Source: Ricinus communis (Eukaryota > Streptophyta > Magnoliopsida > Malpighiales > Euphorbiaceae). From it: DNA of 64,000 nt. The notes beneath the pieces were generated by a model. It was not told the DNA's origin. It did no database searches and worked only from the letters and a program-made list of their open reading frames with translations. Location: NCBI RefSeq assembly GCF_019578655.1, contig NC_063257.1:10044001-10108000 (forward strand). Reading direction: 5' to 3'. The stretch's first letter is position 1; each line of letters starts with the position of its first letter. This document shows positions 13,355 to 26,145 of this stretch, one piece after another. Both the position numbers and the translations under genes were made by a program.

Positions 13355-14002
13355 TTTTTTCTCTCCTCTTCCGTTTTTTTTTCCGTGTCTCGTCGCCACC
13401 GTTTTCCGGCGACTTCGCTCTTTTGTTCCCGCCGGAGAAACTCTCTCCCCTGCCCTTTCTCTCTTTCTCTCTGTCTTTTCGCCATTTTTATCCTCTGCAA
13501 AGGTTTTCTCTCTCTTTTTCTGTCTAAACATATTATAGAAAAGATTTCCTTAAAAGCTTTAGATCTGGTGTTTTAATTGTTTTTGAGCTCAATTTACTCA
13601 CAATTTTAATGTTATATTTTCTTTTTCTTTTTTATATTTGAAGTAGCTTTATGTTGCTAGTTTATGAGTTGATGATATGTTACTTCTTTTCTTTTTTCTT
13701 TTTGGTGGATCTTGATCCAGTTTTCTTGGTTTTTTTGACTTTTTCTGAAGAAAAATAATTTAATGGTAAATGTAGCTAAAATTCAAGTGTAATAATGCTT
13801 GTATTAAGAACAATAATTATGGAAGATATATTTTTCTTTATCTATTTATTTTCTTTCTGCTGCTCTATATGTTATGTCATCTATTTGCTGTTGCATATGT
13901 TATGTTATATCAGCTTTTAAAATTAAACTATATTGCTTTTATTCATTATTATAATCTCTGTATTTGATTGAAATGCTTGTCTGTATCAAATTTGCCACTC
14001 AC

Positions 14003-14044
<42 letters not shown>

Positions 14045-14403
14045 TGCTCATATAAGCTCTATGATGTAGTCAAGTCAATCCTGTTCAGGCAATATATAGG
14101 GAAAATGGTTTCTTTCCTTTAATTTTTTCTTCTATGTTTTATTTAATGTTTATTCGTTTTTTTTCTTTTAATTGATGTGTTCACGGAATAGGGAACTAGT
14201 TGACGAATGGATAAGAACTAAATTTTGCTTATAAATTGCTTATATGGCAAGTTATAGTTTCCATTTTGAACTTGTAATTTTCTGTTTCTGGTTTTTCGTT
14301 TGAACATTAGTATATATATATGCTATAAACTGAACATCTTTCTTATTGGTCATAGAATCGAAGAGATCATTACCTTGTTCAAGAGTAGAAAAGAGAACAA
14401 CAA
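13355..14403 (+). other. Probable 5' leader and 5'UTR intron of the invertase gene
   Basis: The first part (to about 13567) is CT-rich like a plant 5' leader. Possible donors are AAAG/GTTTTC at 13503 and AGATCTG/GTGTTTT at 13568. The acceptor candidate is CATAG/AATCG, ending at 14355, 48 bases before the ATG. In between is T-rich intron-like DNA with a (CT)n tract. Frames on both strands in the CT-rich part are compositional only. A cDNA is needed to fix the splice sites. Confidence 0.45.
14009..14040. repeat. (CT)n microsatellite in the putative 5'UTR intron
   Basis: About 15 CT units, close upstream of the invertase coding region. Confidence 0.9.
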
Positions 14404-17400
14404 ATGGATATGGGACTTAGGAACGTGAGCTCCACATGCTCGATTTCTGAAATGGATGATTTCGACCTTTCTCGCCTTCTTGACAAGCCGAGGTTGAACA
14501 TAGAGAGGCAAAGATCATTTGATGAGAGGTCATTAAGTGAGCTCTCGATTGGATTGACAAGAGGCCACGATAACTATGAGAGCACATATTCGCCTGGAGG
14601 AAGGTCAGGGTTCGACACACCAGCCTCATCAGCTCGTAACTCATTTGAGCCCCATCCTATGGTAGCTGATGCTTGGGAGGCATTACGGAAGTCTATAGTG
14701 TACTTCAGAGGCCAACCTGTTGGGACTATTGCTGCAATTGACCATGCCTCTGAGGAGGTCTTGAACTATGATCAGGTAATTCGCAGTAATGATACTTATT
14801 ATGGTTCTTCTAGCCTTTTGTGTGATGAATAGGTGTGAGTCTTGCAATGTTTTATTAGTTTAGTTTGAATTGTGTAGAAGACATGTTGTCAGATCGTATC
14901 CTGTTTCTTTAATGAAATGAATGCATTGTACTCGTCCTGAAATGGAGGGAAAAAACTATGTATCATGTATGTAATAGCCATGATAAATTTATAATTTAAC
15001 TGGTTTGAGCCAACTACTGAATCTGATAAATCAATGATATTGTATCTCTCTCTCTCTCTCTCGCTTTGGTAAAAGTATAGACCAAACATAAAATGTTAAG
15101 CTTGGTTGTAAATGATGAAGATTGCTTGGATTTCAAGTTTTGAGTAAAACCAAGTTGAATTGGTCATGGTAATTTGAAGAACTAGGCTCAATGATTGACT
15201 CCTTTTACTCTTGAGAGAATGCTTTGAATATGCTTAAAATATTTGATTCGTTCAACTGGGTGATGTTCAGAACACTTTCGATAATACATTGGAATATATT
15301 TTTCTCTTCTTTATTGTTCTTCCTTCTTCTATTTAGGTTTTTGTACGAGATTTTGTACCCAGCGCCCTGGCTTTTCTGATGAACGGTGAGCCTGAGATAG
15401 TTAAGAACTTCTTGTTGAAGACGCTACATCTTCAAGGGTGGGAAAAGAGAATAGATAGATTTAAGCTCGGGGATGGGGTCATGCCAGCTAGCTTTAAAGT
15501 TCTCCATGATCCTGTTCGAAAAACGGATACTCTTATTGCAGATTTTGGTGAGAGTGCAATTGGAAGAGTGGCTCCTGTTGACTCTGGTTTCTGGTGGATC
15601 ATTCTGCTCCGAGCATATACCAAGTCTACAGGGGATCATTCTCTGGCAGAGACTCCTGAGTGCCAAAAAGGGATGAGACTTATATTGACTCTGTGCTTGT
15701 CAGAAGGGTTTGACACATTCCCAACCCTTCTTTGTGCTGATGGATGCTCTATGGTTGATCGCAGAATGGTAAATGGTCCTTATGATCTCGGTTAACCGAG
15801 CTCTCTCCATCTCTCTTTCTCTTCGTGCATTAAAGTGATATGGACAAGTTTCATTAAATTTAGTGAATCATTTATCTAGAACTTTGATGAGTATTCTGTG
15901 GTTACTTTGCTGCATGAGTTTGATCTGAGTGCCCTGAAACAAAGTGACTTGATTTATTTTGGGATTAGTGGAGAAGATTTTGATTGATTTTTTATAGCAT
16001 AACAGTTAATAGGCCAGGTATTCATGCTTAATGAAATATTTTCTCTTCCGAGTGATTAATTCTGTTTTAGTCATGTCTCATCAGAGACAAATGCAGTAAT
16101 AATAATCAAATTGGTTATATGGTGGACTATATATCCTTGTTTCAGAACATAGATACGAGATTTTTTAGTTACTTGATAACCTCCTGCCAAAGTTTCATGC
16201 AGAAAAGCAATTAATTATTAAACAGCAGAGAAGGTGCTCTTGTTTATGTGTTTTCATATAGTTTTTGGAGTTAATGTAATCTTCTATTTTTACGTGACTT
16301 GAATAGTTCCCAAAGTTTTAACTGAGACAATTGAGAAATTTACCTTTTACTTGAGTAAAATGATATGCTATTGGACATAACACAGTCTTGTGAGTTTCTT
16401 GAGAATATTCAAGCCTCATGAAGGTTTATATAGTAAGCTATATTGTTGAGCATGTAGGGCACCTAGATTCTGGGCAACTTTTTAAGCTATCTTCAAAAAG
16501 AATGTGACGTAAAAATTGTTCCCTCCTTTTTTTTTTTTTTTGGATTCGTTTGTAATTAACTGTATCTTATAGGTATTAGAGATATAGTAATCTTTTAAAT
16601 GAGGAAGAACCCGGTTTCATGGGTGTGCAAGATACTAATTAATGATTTTCTTCTTTAGGGACCTTTAGCATCCAAATTGTTGCACTGACCAAAGTTATTA
16701 TTGCTCTCAGTATGTGGTATGATGCCTAAACTACGGTGGCCTGATTCAGACTTTTAGATTCATGCAGTTTTGCTTGAAAACATGTGCGAACATCTTCAAA
16801 TTCTCATAAATTAAGAAGCAATATGCTGAGGAATCCATTAAGAAGCAATTCCTTGCTTCCTTTTTCTTTTGACTTAGTGCCATATCTCATCCTCTTTTCT
16901 TTTGTCTTGATCCACCATAGAATTTTCTTCATCTACAAAACATTCTAGTGGAGTTCTCAGTAGGTTGTGTTTGAATATTCAGTATTTGGTTGTTTATATT
17001 AAGCCCAGCGAAACTAATGGAGATAGGCTATGAAGTTTAAATCAATGCCATCTTCTGTTGATATTTCACATGGATTAAGAAAATTTAAGCTTCATTTTTC
17101 ACATTAAAGAATGACTCTTTTCTTCTCATGTTCATTGATTGATTACAACTCTATGTAATCCATTTGATTCCTGTTATTTAGATGCATAATAATATTTTCC
17201 TTATAACATTTATGTATATTTCCATTTTCTAGTCAGCACATCATCTTAACTGCATAGAAGATGCACAAAAAATTTGAATTTTTTTTGGAAAATATCAGTT
17301 GCCTTGCAAGTTGTTCTGTTAAGTAATTTATATGCTGTGGATGTATGACCCTTTCCATTGTCTGTCGCCATCACTTTTTAAGTTTTTTAGTTATTTTATA

Positions 17401-19110
17401 TATATTGGGAGTTTGTAATGAGTCATCTCATTTCTTTCTAGATTTTGATTAGTTTTTCTTTGTTCTAAAAGTGCAATTGTTTTGCAGGGAATATATGGTT
17501 ATCCTATTGAAATTCAAGCACTCTTTTTTATGGCATTGAGATGTGCTTTGTCTATGTTGAAAGATGATGGAGAAAATAAAGAATGTACTGAGAGAATTGT
17601 GAAACGTTTGCATGCTTTGAGCTATCACATGAGAAGTTACTTCTGGTTAGATTTTCAACAGCTAAATGACATATACAGATATAAAACTGAGGAGTACTCG
17701 CACACTGCAGTAAATAAATTCAATGTTATTCCTGATTCAATCCCAGAATGGGTATTTGATTTCATGCCAACACGTGGTGGTTATTTTATTGGTAATGTTA
17801 GTCCTGCAAGGATGGATTTTCGATGGTTTGCTTTAGGTAATTGTGTTGCCATTCTCTCGTCTCTTTCAACTCCCGAGCAATCAAATGCTATAATGGATCT
17901 TATTGAAGCTCGTTGGGAGGAGCTGGTTGGAGAAATGCCTTTGAAAATATCTTATCCTGCAATAGAAGGTCATGAATGGCGGATTGTAACTGGTTGTGAT
18001 CCCAAGAATACCAGATGGAGTTACCATAACGGAGGATCTTGGCCAGGTTTATTCCATTTTTGTTTCTATTTACTTCTCATTTCTGTTAGTTTCTTGTTGA
18101 CAGTTTATTACAATAGTTGTTTGTGATGATAATCTTGCTATTGTCTTTTGTCAGCGATAGTTTGGTTTAAAAAGGGTTGAATAGAACTATTGGTAAATTT
18201 CTCATGAACTCTAAGACTAGTAAAGTCAAATCACATGCTATACATGGGCAACCTGAGCGGATTCATATTGTCTTTCACTATTCATTTTGCAAAAAAAAAT
18301 TTAGGAAATAAATGATTTGTGCACTAGTAGAGTTTTTACTGGAACCTGAATGTATTTGCAAATGAATATTCTTAACACTGGAAATTAAACCTCAATCCAT
18401 TTCCTAATATCCTGCGTATTTAGGAAATGCATTATGGGCTCTTGAAAATTTATTGGCAATTACGTTTTCTCAGGATGGGGGTAAGTTGGTTGAATGTTCA
18501 CGGTTGTTCGCTTAAGATAAGAGTGGAGGGTTTCCTCTTTTGAGTTGGCATTTGGTGAAGTTTTTATTCTTAATGTCGTCTGATTAATAAATAAGGCAAT
18601 TTCTTAAAACTAGTTCTTGGTTCCCTTATTTGGAGTTTGAATTTTCTTACAGTAATTACGCTTCTTGTATAGGTGCTAGTCTATACTATCTTTTTCTTTA
18701 TTGTTTCCATTTGAAGTCCTATGTTCTTGTATTATGCAGCCAATGAAATAACCACCAAGATTATAACATCTTTTTCCTCTTTTTTTTGTTTCTTTCTTTG
18801 TTATGTGGATGCAGTGCTTCTATGGTTGCTAACAGCTGCGTGCATCAAAACGGGACGACCACAAATTGCAAGACGAGCAATTGATCTTGCCGAGGCGCGT
18901 CTGCTGAAAGATGGCTGGCCAGAATATTATGATGGGAAACTTGGGAGATATATGGGTAAACAGGCAAGGAGATACCAGACATGGTCTATTGCTGGGTACT
19001 TGGTGGCAAAGATGATGCTGGAGGATCCTTCGCATTTGGGAATGATTTCTCTTGAAGAGGACAAGCAAATGAAGCCAGTGCTTAAAAGATCAACTTCTTG
19101 GACTTGCTGA
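14404..19110 (+). CDS. CINV1: Alkaline/neutral invertase, cytosolic (GH100), CINV1-like; complete, 4 coding exons
   Basis: Hydrolyses sucrose to glucose and fructose in the cytosol. Coding exons: 14404-14775, 15337-15768, 17488-18046 and 18815-19110, all with GT-AG borders and matching phases. They total 1659 bases, 552 aa, against 551 aa for Arabidopsis CINV1. Exon 1 gives the N-terminus typical of the cytosolic clade ([20 protein letters not shown]) with no transit peptide. GH100 blocks follow in order: [18 protein letters not shown] (from 125), [15 protein letters not shown] (from about 204), [20 protein letters not shown] across the exon 2/3 border (269), and [20 protein letters not shown] across exon 3/4 (454). 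The C-terminus RSTSWTC matches the phospho-serine 14-3-3 site described for Arabidopsis CINV1, so light- and 14-3-3-linked control is likely. Introns are 561, 1719 and 768 bp. The start ATG fits the family start. No lesions seen. Confidence 0.96.
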
Positions 19111-19980
19111 AGAGGGAAACCAAGCAAGCAAGAAAAGTAGCAGGAAAACAAAAAAAAAAAAAAAACAGGAAAGAGAAAAGAAAAATCAAGAGGTGAGAAC
19201 TCCCTTTACAGCAAGCAAAATTCTTTGCCGTTTGTCATTGTTAGGTCTGATTGAAAGTTTGGTTTGTGTACAATAGCCTCTGCTAAGGTTACTTTCTTGC
19301 TATTTTCAAATAATGAGAGACCTTTTTGCTGTTTGTATTCAAGAAAATTTTTGAACTGCATTTTGGAAAGACTGTCCTTGGTTTATGTTAGCATCCAACA
19401 GCAGAAAATGTAACAAGATTTTATCTTTATAATTTGCCAAGGACTTTCCACGGGCAGAGACTGGAAATTTTTACATAATAGACTTCTGAATTGATACATA
19501 ACTGTGTTTCCTCCTTATCCCCTCCTTTTGTTTGTTCATTCATGGTCAAGTTGCATTTTCTGGTACAACTAAATCATTTTGGAAATGAGTTTATTTTTTA
19601 ACGTAGAGCAGAACAAAGAAGCTATAGTGCCCATGTTTGCCATTATATCAAAATAGTATTCTGACAGTTTCTTTCACTATTCAAACCCTGTGTATGTCTG
19701 AACATAGGAAACCTCTTATTCACTGTTCCTTTTCTTTTCTCTTTTGCGCTTTCCTTTCTGGACATGTTATGTTATATTCATGCCATTTTTGATATATGGG
19801 GTTAGTGAAGAAATCTATGCAGCTGTTTCCAACCTCTTTTCACATAAAGCTAGTGATATGATTTAATTAAGAGAAATGTAGGAAAAAAACATGAACGTGG
19901 TTTGACTATTTTTCAATTTTAATCGTGTTTCAGAAAACATAAAGGATCATGTTAATATAATTTTAACATTAAATTTAAAT

Positions 19981-20072
19981 TCGATGGTTGAGATTTTATT
20001 ATTCAAAATAAATCACCACTTACAGTATAAGATTAAATTAATTCTTTTTTGGCCAAATCTCAACCACTCGAT
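19981..20072. repeat. Small inverted repeat (MITE-like remnant)
   Basis: TCGATGGTTGAGATTT at 19981 is mirrored by AAATCTCAACCACTCGA ending near 20071, with a 55-base AT-rich spacer. Flanks pair weakly. It may be the core of an old foldback element. Confidence 0.45.
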
Positions 20073-22641
20073 TGGATGAACATGAACATGCGAGAATTCT
20101 AATCCATTTTTTTTTCAAACATGTCAGTGTATATGATTTACTCTATTAGTTTGATCTACAACTATATTTAGAATTCATTATAATATAACAAAAACTAATT
20201 AAGCCAATGAAACCATAAATTAGAACTATTAGTTTTAGTTTTATGCTTATAAAAAATATAATTATTTCTATTTTCTTGAGTTTGATGAGATTTAAATTCT
20301 AATGCCATCCCCAAATAAAACTTTATTACTTTTTTAATCTTCAAAAGAATGTTCTAGATCAAGGTGAAAATTAGTCTCAAATTTAATAAACTTCAAACTC
20401 AATCACTAGTTGGGGCTCAATCAATAATTTGTATAACAAAAGGAAAGAAAGAAGAAGAAGAAGAAGAAAGATATGATGTAGAGATGGAAATAATAGACAG
20501 GCTACTAGAAGAAGGCAATGGAGAAGTCACCATCAATATTATGAAGTAGGAAATGAAAGAAGAAGTGATGCATGCATAGTAGTAAATTAAATTAAATTAC
20601 TTGCTATAGCCACCAACATTACAACTTTCAACTAGTCATGTCTTGTAGTATGCAATTATTGTCCATACTTTTCAAACATATACTTATCATACATACATAA
20701 GTCATTTTCTTTTCTTTCCTAAAAGTATTTCAATACCTTTTAAGTCAAATTGAGCTCCCTATATTTCATGTTAGCAATAATTGCCAAACCCATGTACATT
20801 TTCTTCTTTTTTTTTGTATTTCCTTGTTTAAATTTTTGATAAAAGTGGTTTTGGGCCAGCTTTCTAACCAAGGTAATGAGCTTTGTTTGTAATCCAAAAA
20901 CCTGATTCTATTCTAAAGATGAGGCTTGTCTTGCACTATTTCTTGTCATCGATTTTATTTTATTTTATTTTTATATTTTAGAAACCGAAACGGTTGGGTG
21001 TTAATGTTAATTTATTTAAAATATAGAAAATAATTCACTATATGTAACTCAAAACCAATTGACATTACTAAATGTGTATATGTTTTAAATTTTAACCTAA
21101 TTTTATTGTAGTTAATTTAAATCATTCTTATACTTGTAAGTTGAAGAACCTAGAATATATGTAAGTTAGAATTTTAAAAAGTTTATGATGGTTTTCAAAA
21201 TTGTTGGTACATGTCAATAGTACTACGTAGAATTGTTGTATACAAGAAATAGATGTGAATAAAAATAAAAGAGTATTGTTCTATTATTTTTCTCTCTGCG
21301 AATTCTCTACAATTCATCTTTTACAATATTTAGTTAAGTTTTTGTATTATTCTTTCAAGGATCATATAAGCTTTTCAGGACGTGAAGAGCGATGATCAAT
21401 TTTTTTTTATTTTTGAAGAATTTTTGATTTTGGGGGAGTTTTAGTTTTTTGTTTTAGTATTTTTTATATCTTTCTATTTAATTACAATGACCGCTGGATT
21501 AAATATGTCAGGCTAAGATCCATAAGTGTTTAGTTTGACTTTTTACTTATGTATCAACCTTATATATTATAGGTTTAATGAATGATTTATTTACATTCAT
21601 ACATGTATTAGTTTCATCTATTATTGTTGATTGATCATCATGTCAATTTAATAATAATATTTGTTATAAAAATCTTTAGATTAAAAATATTAGAAACATC
21701 ATCTTTACTTTAATCTATGTTGGTATAAAAAACCTAAGTTACATCATTAGTTTGAGTAACTTAGGAAAAATGCACATCACCATCTCATTCATTAGATTTG
21801 GACTTAAGGATAATAAAGAAATTACTAAGTATAAGATAGACTAAATGTTATTTTATCATATAGTTTACATTAAACATTTCATTTGCATATTTATTTTCTA
21901 GTCTATTTAATTTCTTTCATAAACCTTAAAATCATTTTCAAAATATTAGCTTAGAGTGTCTATATTTATTTTTAGGTATTTTTGTGTGATAGTTAGTCTT
22001 TATAATATTATACTATACAGTTTTTTGTAAAATCAACCCCGTGGTGAACTTACCCATATTATCATTTAATTCGTATACTTGCAAATATTAAATTTGAAAT
22101 ATCATATATATTTTGATCATAGAAAAACTCTATTATATAATTAATACATCTCCATTATTAGACTCTTAAAAGATTTAAAGAAAAAAAGACTCATATCTAC
22201 ATAAGGCTATGAACATGTACTAAAATTATTGAATTAAAAACAAATTGATGCTACCAATTTTATTTTATTTTTCCTTTCAAATCATTCAAGTACAATATTT
22301 GATGTTTGGAAACTTATGTCATTTAGTTTGTTGGTTGGGGGTAATAATAACAATAAAAACAAAGCAAGTTAAGTTTATGACAGGCTGGAAATTATGGATT
22401 ACATGTGCATTCTTTATGTGTGAGAAAAATCCTGAAAAATAATAACATTGACTTGGTCAATGTATGGGCTAGAATTGAAGAAATTTCATGGCAATGAATT
22501 ATTGTATATTAATTCTTAGCTAATGTGACAAATGCACTTAGTAACAAGACAATAACTTTTTTATAAGCTTATGTTCTTGTTCAAAACTTTTGTGACCAAA
22601 ATCTTCTCAAAGTTCTGCAATAATGCAACTTGTTACCAAAC

Positions 22642-22680
22642 AAATAATAATAATAATAATAATTATTATTATTATTATAA
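22642..22680. repeat. Palindromic (AAT)n-(ATT)n microsatellite
   Basis: About six AAT units run straight into about five ATT units, so the tract is self-complementary and can form a hairpin. Confidence 0.9.
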
Positions 22681-23349
22681 TTGTAAATTGGAGTCTCCCT
22701 ATTGAGACTTCTTGTTGCATATTAAATAGTAACTCTCATACTGTCCATATAAAATGGAGAGGAGGTCTTGGGTTTATTTTGACTTTCTCAATTGTGTAGA
22801 TACCCTTTTACAAAAGAATATTGACAATAATGGACCAAATATATATATATTATTATTTCTGTTGCGTATTATTTATCGAAAAAATTAATATAGCATATCA
22901 AGAAAATAAATTAATATATTGGTTTGATCTTATATTAAAAATATTTTTGATATATCAATACACATGATATAAATATTTATATAGTACAAAAAAAGAAAGA
23001 AAACAAAAGGAAGAGAGGGAAGAAAATAGAAAAAGAGAGGTGGGGTAAAGTTGGGATGAGCTGTCATAATCCATAGATGCTTGGGGTGAGCTGTGTGTAG
23101 CTTGAGCCTTGAATGTAAACCATTATGGCCACGTTCTTTGTCCTTACAAATCTCCTCACCTACTGCTTCTACTATACCACCACTCCTTTAATGATCCACC
23201 CCTTTCTACCTTTTTTTTTTTTTTTTTTTTTATCTTCAGTAAATGTAAACTTCACCAGTGGAGCCTTGAGACCTTCAGTGAGAATAGAGATGGCAATGTT
23301 CCATATAATTGGAACACAACTTTTCTCCCCTGAAGAATGTTTGCCCCTG

Positions 23350-23430
23350 GTGCAGCTCAAATGACTCGTAAAATCGTTTTCAGAGAGCCGTAAGGTCTCA
23401 GGTTCGAACCTTAAGAGATTTTATTAGGTA
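23350..23430 (+). repeat. SINE-like tRNA-derived fragment
   Basis: AGGTCTCAGGTTCGAACCT at 23394-23412 is a perfect B-box core (GGTTCGAACC). Upstream, CTCAAATGACTCGTAAAATCG is a weak A-box region. No cloverleaf, so not called a tRNA gene. Confidence 0.4.
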
Positions 23431-24717
23431 TCAAATCACTTTAGAAATACTTTTATGAAGGTGTGTTGACTTAAAAGGCTAAAAGAAAGAGTCCTGTTAA
23501 AAAGAAAAAAAAAGCAGCAAGCAAAAGTTACACATGTGTCTGCAAGCAAGGATAAGAGACAGGGAAAGAGTGGGGAGGTAAAAAAATGTTAAATGGTGAA
23601 TTCCTGGTGCTGGGGTAGGGGACCCTGGGGGTGAATTCCATGCCACAGGCATTTAAAAGAGCTGTTCTTTTTTCCTTTTTCCTGCGATTTCCTTTGTCTG
23701 CATCTCTGTTGTTTTTAACTATGTTTACACATTTTTCTGTTCCCTTTTCTTTTGACAGTTTTACTGCATAAATTTACACACAGAAATTCATGGTCAAAAT
23801 CAGAAAACAAAAAAGGAAAATGACAGATAGAGAAAAAGAAAATATATAAAGAAAAACAGAAAGAACTGATGATTATCGTCATCATGATCGTCATTATCAA
23901 CCAAAGAAAAAAAAACTAAACTTGTAATTGATCATAATAAAGCAAAAGAAAGAAAAGATGATGCATAGGTAAAAGCCAAGAAGAGTAGATAAGGAACCCG
24001 CCCTTCCTTTTCTTTAAAAACAAAATTAAAAAAAAAAACATTAATAATAATGATTTAGATGTTCTTCTTTTCCTCAAAACTTTTAACATTTCATACCAGA
24101 AAGTCAGTCCATGGCTGAGTGAGCCCTTTGTATTGCTACTTCCACCCATAAAATTCTGAAAAATAAATGTGGTACAAGAATGCTTTGAGGGGATTCAAGC
24201 TTTTCAGAAACCATACTCAGGACAGTGAATTTTTACAAGAATAATTATTTGAGACTTGTGATCATAGACGTTATCTGGTTTGATTTTTGACATAGAGAGA
24301 AGAAAAGTTAAGTCATGTAATTAACATTCTCCAGTCACAGAAGAGCTCATGTGTTGTGGGGCAGTGCTGCATTTGACAGGCCCAGCTACACCCACACACA
24401 CACACACAGACTCATACTTTTAGCTTTATTGGCTATCCTCTCACCTACTTCAGCCAGCCAGCCAGCCCCATCATCTTTCCTTCTCTCTCTAGATAGAGAG
24501 AGACATCAGTCAATCACAAGCAAGAAAAGAAGATCCCCACGCACTACCAGTGGTGCAGTGTGAGGATCACAAGACTTGGTATACCAAAACAAATCCATTT
24601 CTTTTTTCAAAAAAAAGTATTTATTGTATATATATAGTTTTGATTTTTTTTTTGGTTGGAATGTAAAATATATTTTTCAATAATTCTTGTGTGGACTGAC
24701 TTGAAGAACAAGGAAAC

Positions 24718-24773
24718 ATGAGCTGCAAAGCAAAATGGGTTTCAATCCACTTGTGAAAATTCTTGGTTCTTGA
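24718..24773 (+). promoter_or_regulatory. Two overlapping short uORFs before the TCP start
   Basis: ATG at 24718 opens a 12-codon frame ending at TGA 24754-24756. ATG at 24735, in another frame, opens a 12-codon frame ending at TGA 24771-24773. Both end before the main ATG at 24817. If the transcript includes them, they should lower translation of the TCP protein. Transcript extent is not known. Confidence 0.5.
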
Positions 24774-24816
24774 AGAAGAAAATCAAGAAAAGGAAGGTTT
24801 TTTGGTTGGTACCCAG

Positions 24817-26145
24817 ATGGTGTTAATGGACTCACAAAGCAATAATCAGCAAAATAGCAGCAGCAATAAAGATCATCATCATCATCATCATCATCCTCAC
24901 CATCATCACCATGGCCAAAAACAAGAACCATCAGCAGCTTCACTGCAATTAGTCTCTCTTGAAAATCAATCATCACAGCTTCAACAGCAGCAGCATGGGT
25001 CTATAGCGGCTACCACCACTGCTAGTGCTACTGCTCAGGGCCCATTCATGGGCTCCATCTCCAACCAAATTGGAGTCCACCCTTCAACTTCTAACTCCAA
25101 TAATTCAGCTCTCACCATCAAACCCACCACCAAAAAGCCCTCCAAGGACCGCCACACCAAGGTAGATGGCCGGGGCCGGCGCATCCGTATGCCTGCCTTA
25201 TGTGCTGCAAGAGTTTTCCAACTCACTAGAGAATTAGGACATAAATCTGATGGAGAAACTATAGAGTGGCTATTACAGCAAGCTGAACCTGCCATAATAG
25301 CAGCTACTGGAACTGGTACAATTCCTGCTAATTTCTCTACATTAAATGTTTCACTGCGCAGTAGTGGCACTACCATTTCAGCTCCACCATCAAAATCAGC
25401 TCCTATTTCTTTCCACAGTGGTTTAGCTTTTTATGATCCTAATAATAGCAATACTAATAATAATGGAAGTAGCGAGAATCGAAGACTTCTCGGCTCAAAT
25501 ACTGCAATGTTAGGTTTTCACCATCAGCTATATCCTTCAAATCTTGCTTCTGAGGAGAATTACATGAGAAAAACATACACAGAAGATCTTTTAAAAGGAA
25601 CATCCACACCGACAACGACACAACAAGAAGCTACTGAGCCAATAGATAAAAGTTCTAACAAGCCAGCAGCTGCAAGAACTGGAGTAGTAGTTCAAGAACA
25701 TCAAGAATTAGGTTCAATTAGACCATCAAACATTCTTGCCACACCAGCTGCTATGTGGGCAGTTGCCCCCGCAGCGGCTGCAAATGGTGGGAATGCATTT
25801 TGGATGTTGCCAGTAGGTGGTGGAACAGCCACGACGGCCGCTGTGCCGGAGCCTCAGATGTGGACATTTCCTGCAGCTGGAGTAACATCTATGCAAAGAG
25901 TGAATTTTTCTGGGGGTGGAAGGTTAAGCCCGGTTCAACTTGGGTCCATGATAGTACAGCAACAAGTTGGAGGTGGTCAACAACTTGGGTTAGGAGTAGC
26001 CGAGAGTAACATGGGGTTGCTGGGAAGTGTTAATGCTTATAACAGTAGGGTTGGACTGGGCATGAACTTAGAGCAACATAATCAAGAAAGTCACCAACAA
26101 GGTAGTGATAGTGGAGATGATCAAAACCCTACTGATTCACAATAA
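24817..26145 (+). CDS. TCP8: Class I TCP transcription factor, TCP8-like; complete single exon
   Basis: A nuclear DNA-binding regulator of growth, and in the TCP8/14/15 group also of immune gene expression. The open frame extends upstream only through a TTG codon, so I place the start at ATG 24817 (442 aa); a second ATG at 24826 is nearly as good. The basic helix-loop-helix-like TCP domain is at about residues 109-170: [40 protein letters not shown], then [20 protein letters not shown]. This is the class I (PCF) form. After it come [38 protein letters not shown], a PVQLGS block and NMGLL, in the order remembered for TCP8. Odd features: an almost pure His tract (residues 20-32), Gln-rich and Asn/Ser-rich low-complexity parts, and an acidic tail. 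No intron, as usual in the family. Assignment to TCP8 over TCP22/23 is by pattern, not by tree. Confidence 0.93.
   Translation: MVLMDSQSNNQQNSSSNKDHHHHHHHPHHHHHGQKQEPSAASLQLVSLENQSSQLQQQQHGSIAATTTASATAQGPFMGSISNQIGVHPSTSNSNNSALTIKPTTKKPSKDRHTKVDGRGRRIRMPALCAARVFQLTRELGHKSDGETIEWLLQQAEPAIIAATGTGTIPANFSTLNVSLRSSGTTISAPPSKSAPISFHSGLAFYDPNNSNTNNNGSSENRRLLGSNTAMLGFHHQLYPSNLASEENYMRKTYTEDLLKGTSTPTTTQQEATEPIDKSSNKPAAARTGVVVQEHQELGSIRPSNILATPAAMWAVAPAAAANGGNAFWMLPVGGGTATTAAVPEPQMWTFPAAGVTSMQRVNFSGGGRLSPVQLGSMIVQQQVGGGQQLGLGVAESNMGLLGSVNAYNSRVGLGMNLEQHNQESHQQGSDSGDDQNPTDSQ

Larger units (their letters stand above)
19111..24340. other. Invertase 3' end and intergenic DNA
   Basis: The first few hundred bases after the stop are the likely 3'UTR. 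The rest is AT-rich, with a small foldback at 19980-20072, an (AAT)n/(ATT)n palindrome at 22642-22680 and a B-box-like sequence near 23400. Poly-T and A-rich frames at 23100-23360 and 23700-24150 are low-complexity. No gene recognised. Confidence 0.5.

Noticed and set aside
13291..13576. Several overlapping open frames on both strands before the invertase
   Set aside because: They are a product of the CT-rich leader: Ser/Phe/Leu repeats on plus, Arg/Lys/Glu on minus, no motifs.
23109..23364. Open frames of 62-79 codons around a poly-T run
   Set aside because: Low-complexity Phe or Lys runs; no start context, no family resemblance.
23394..23412. A tRNA gene
   Set aside because: A perfect B box but no cloverleaf and no clear A box at the right distance; kept only as SINE-like.
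24763..24816. Longer TCP frame starting 18 codons earlier
   Set aside because: The codon at 24763 is TTG, not ATG; the in-frame ATG at 24718 is followed by a stop at 24754, so the start is 24817.
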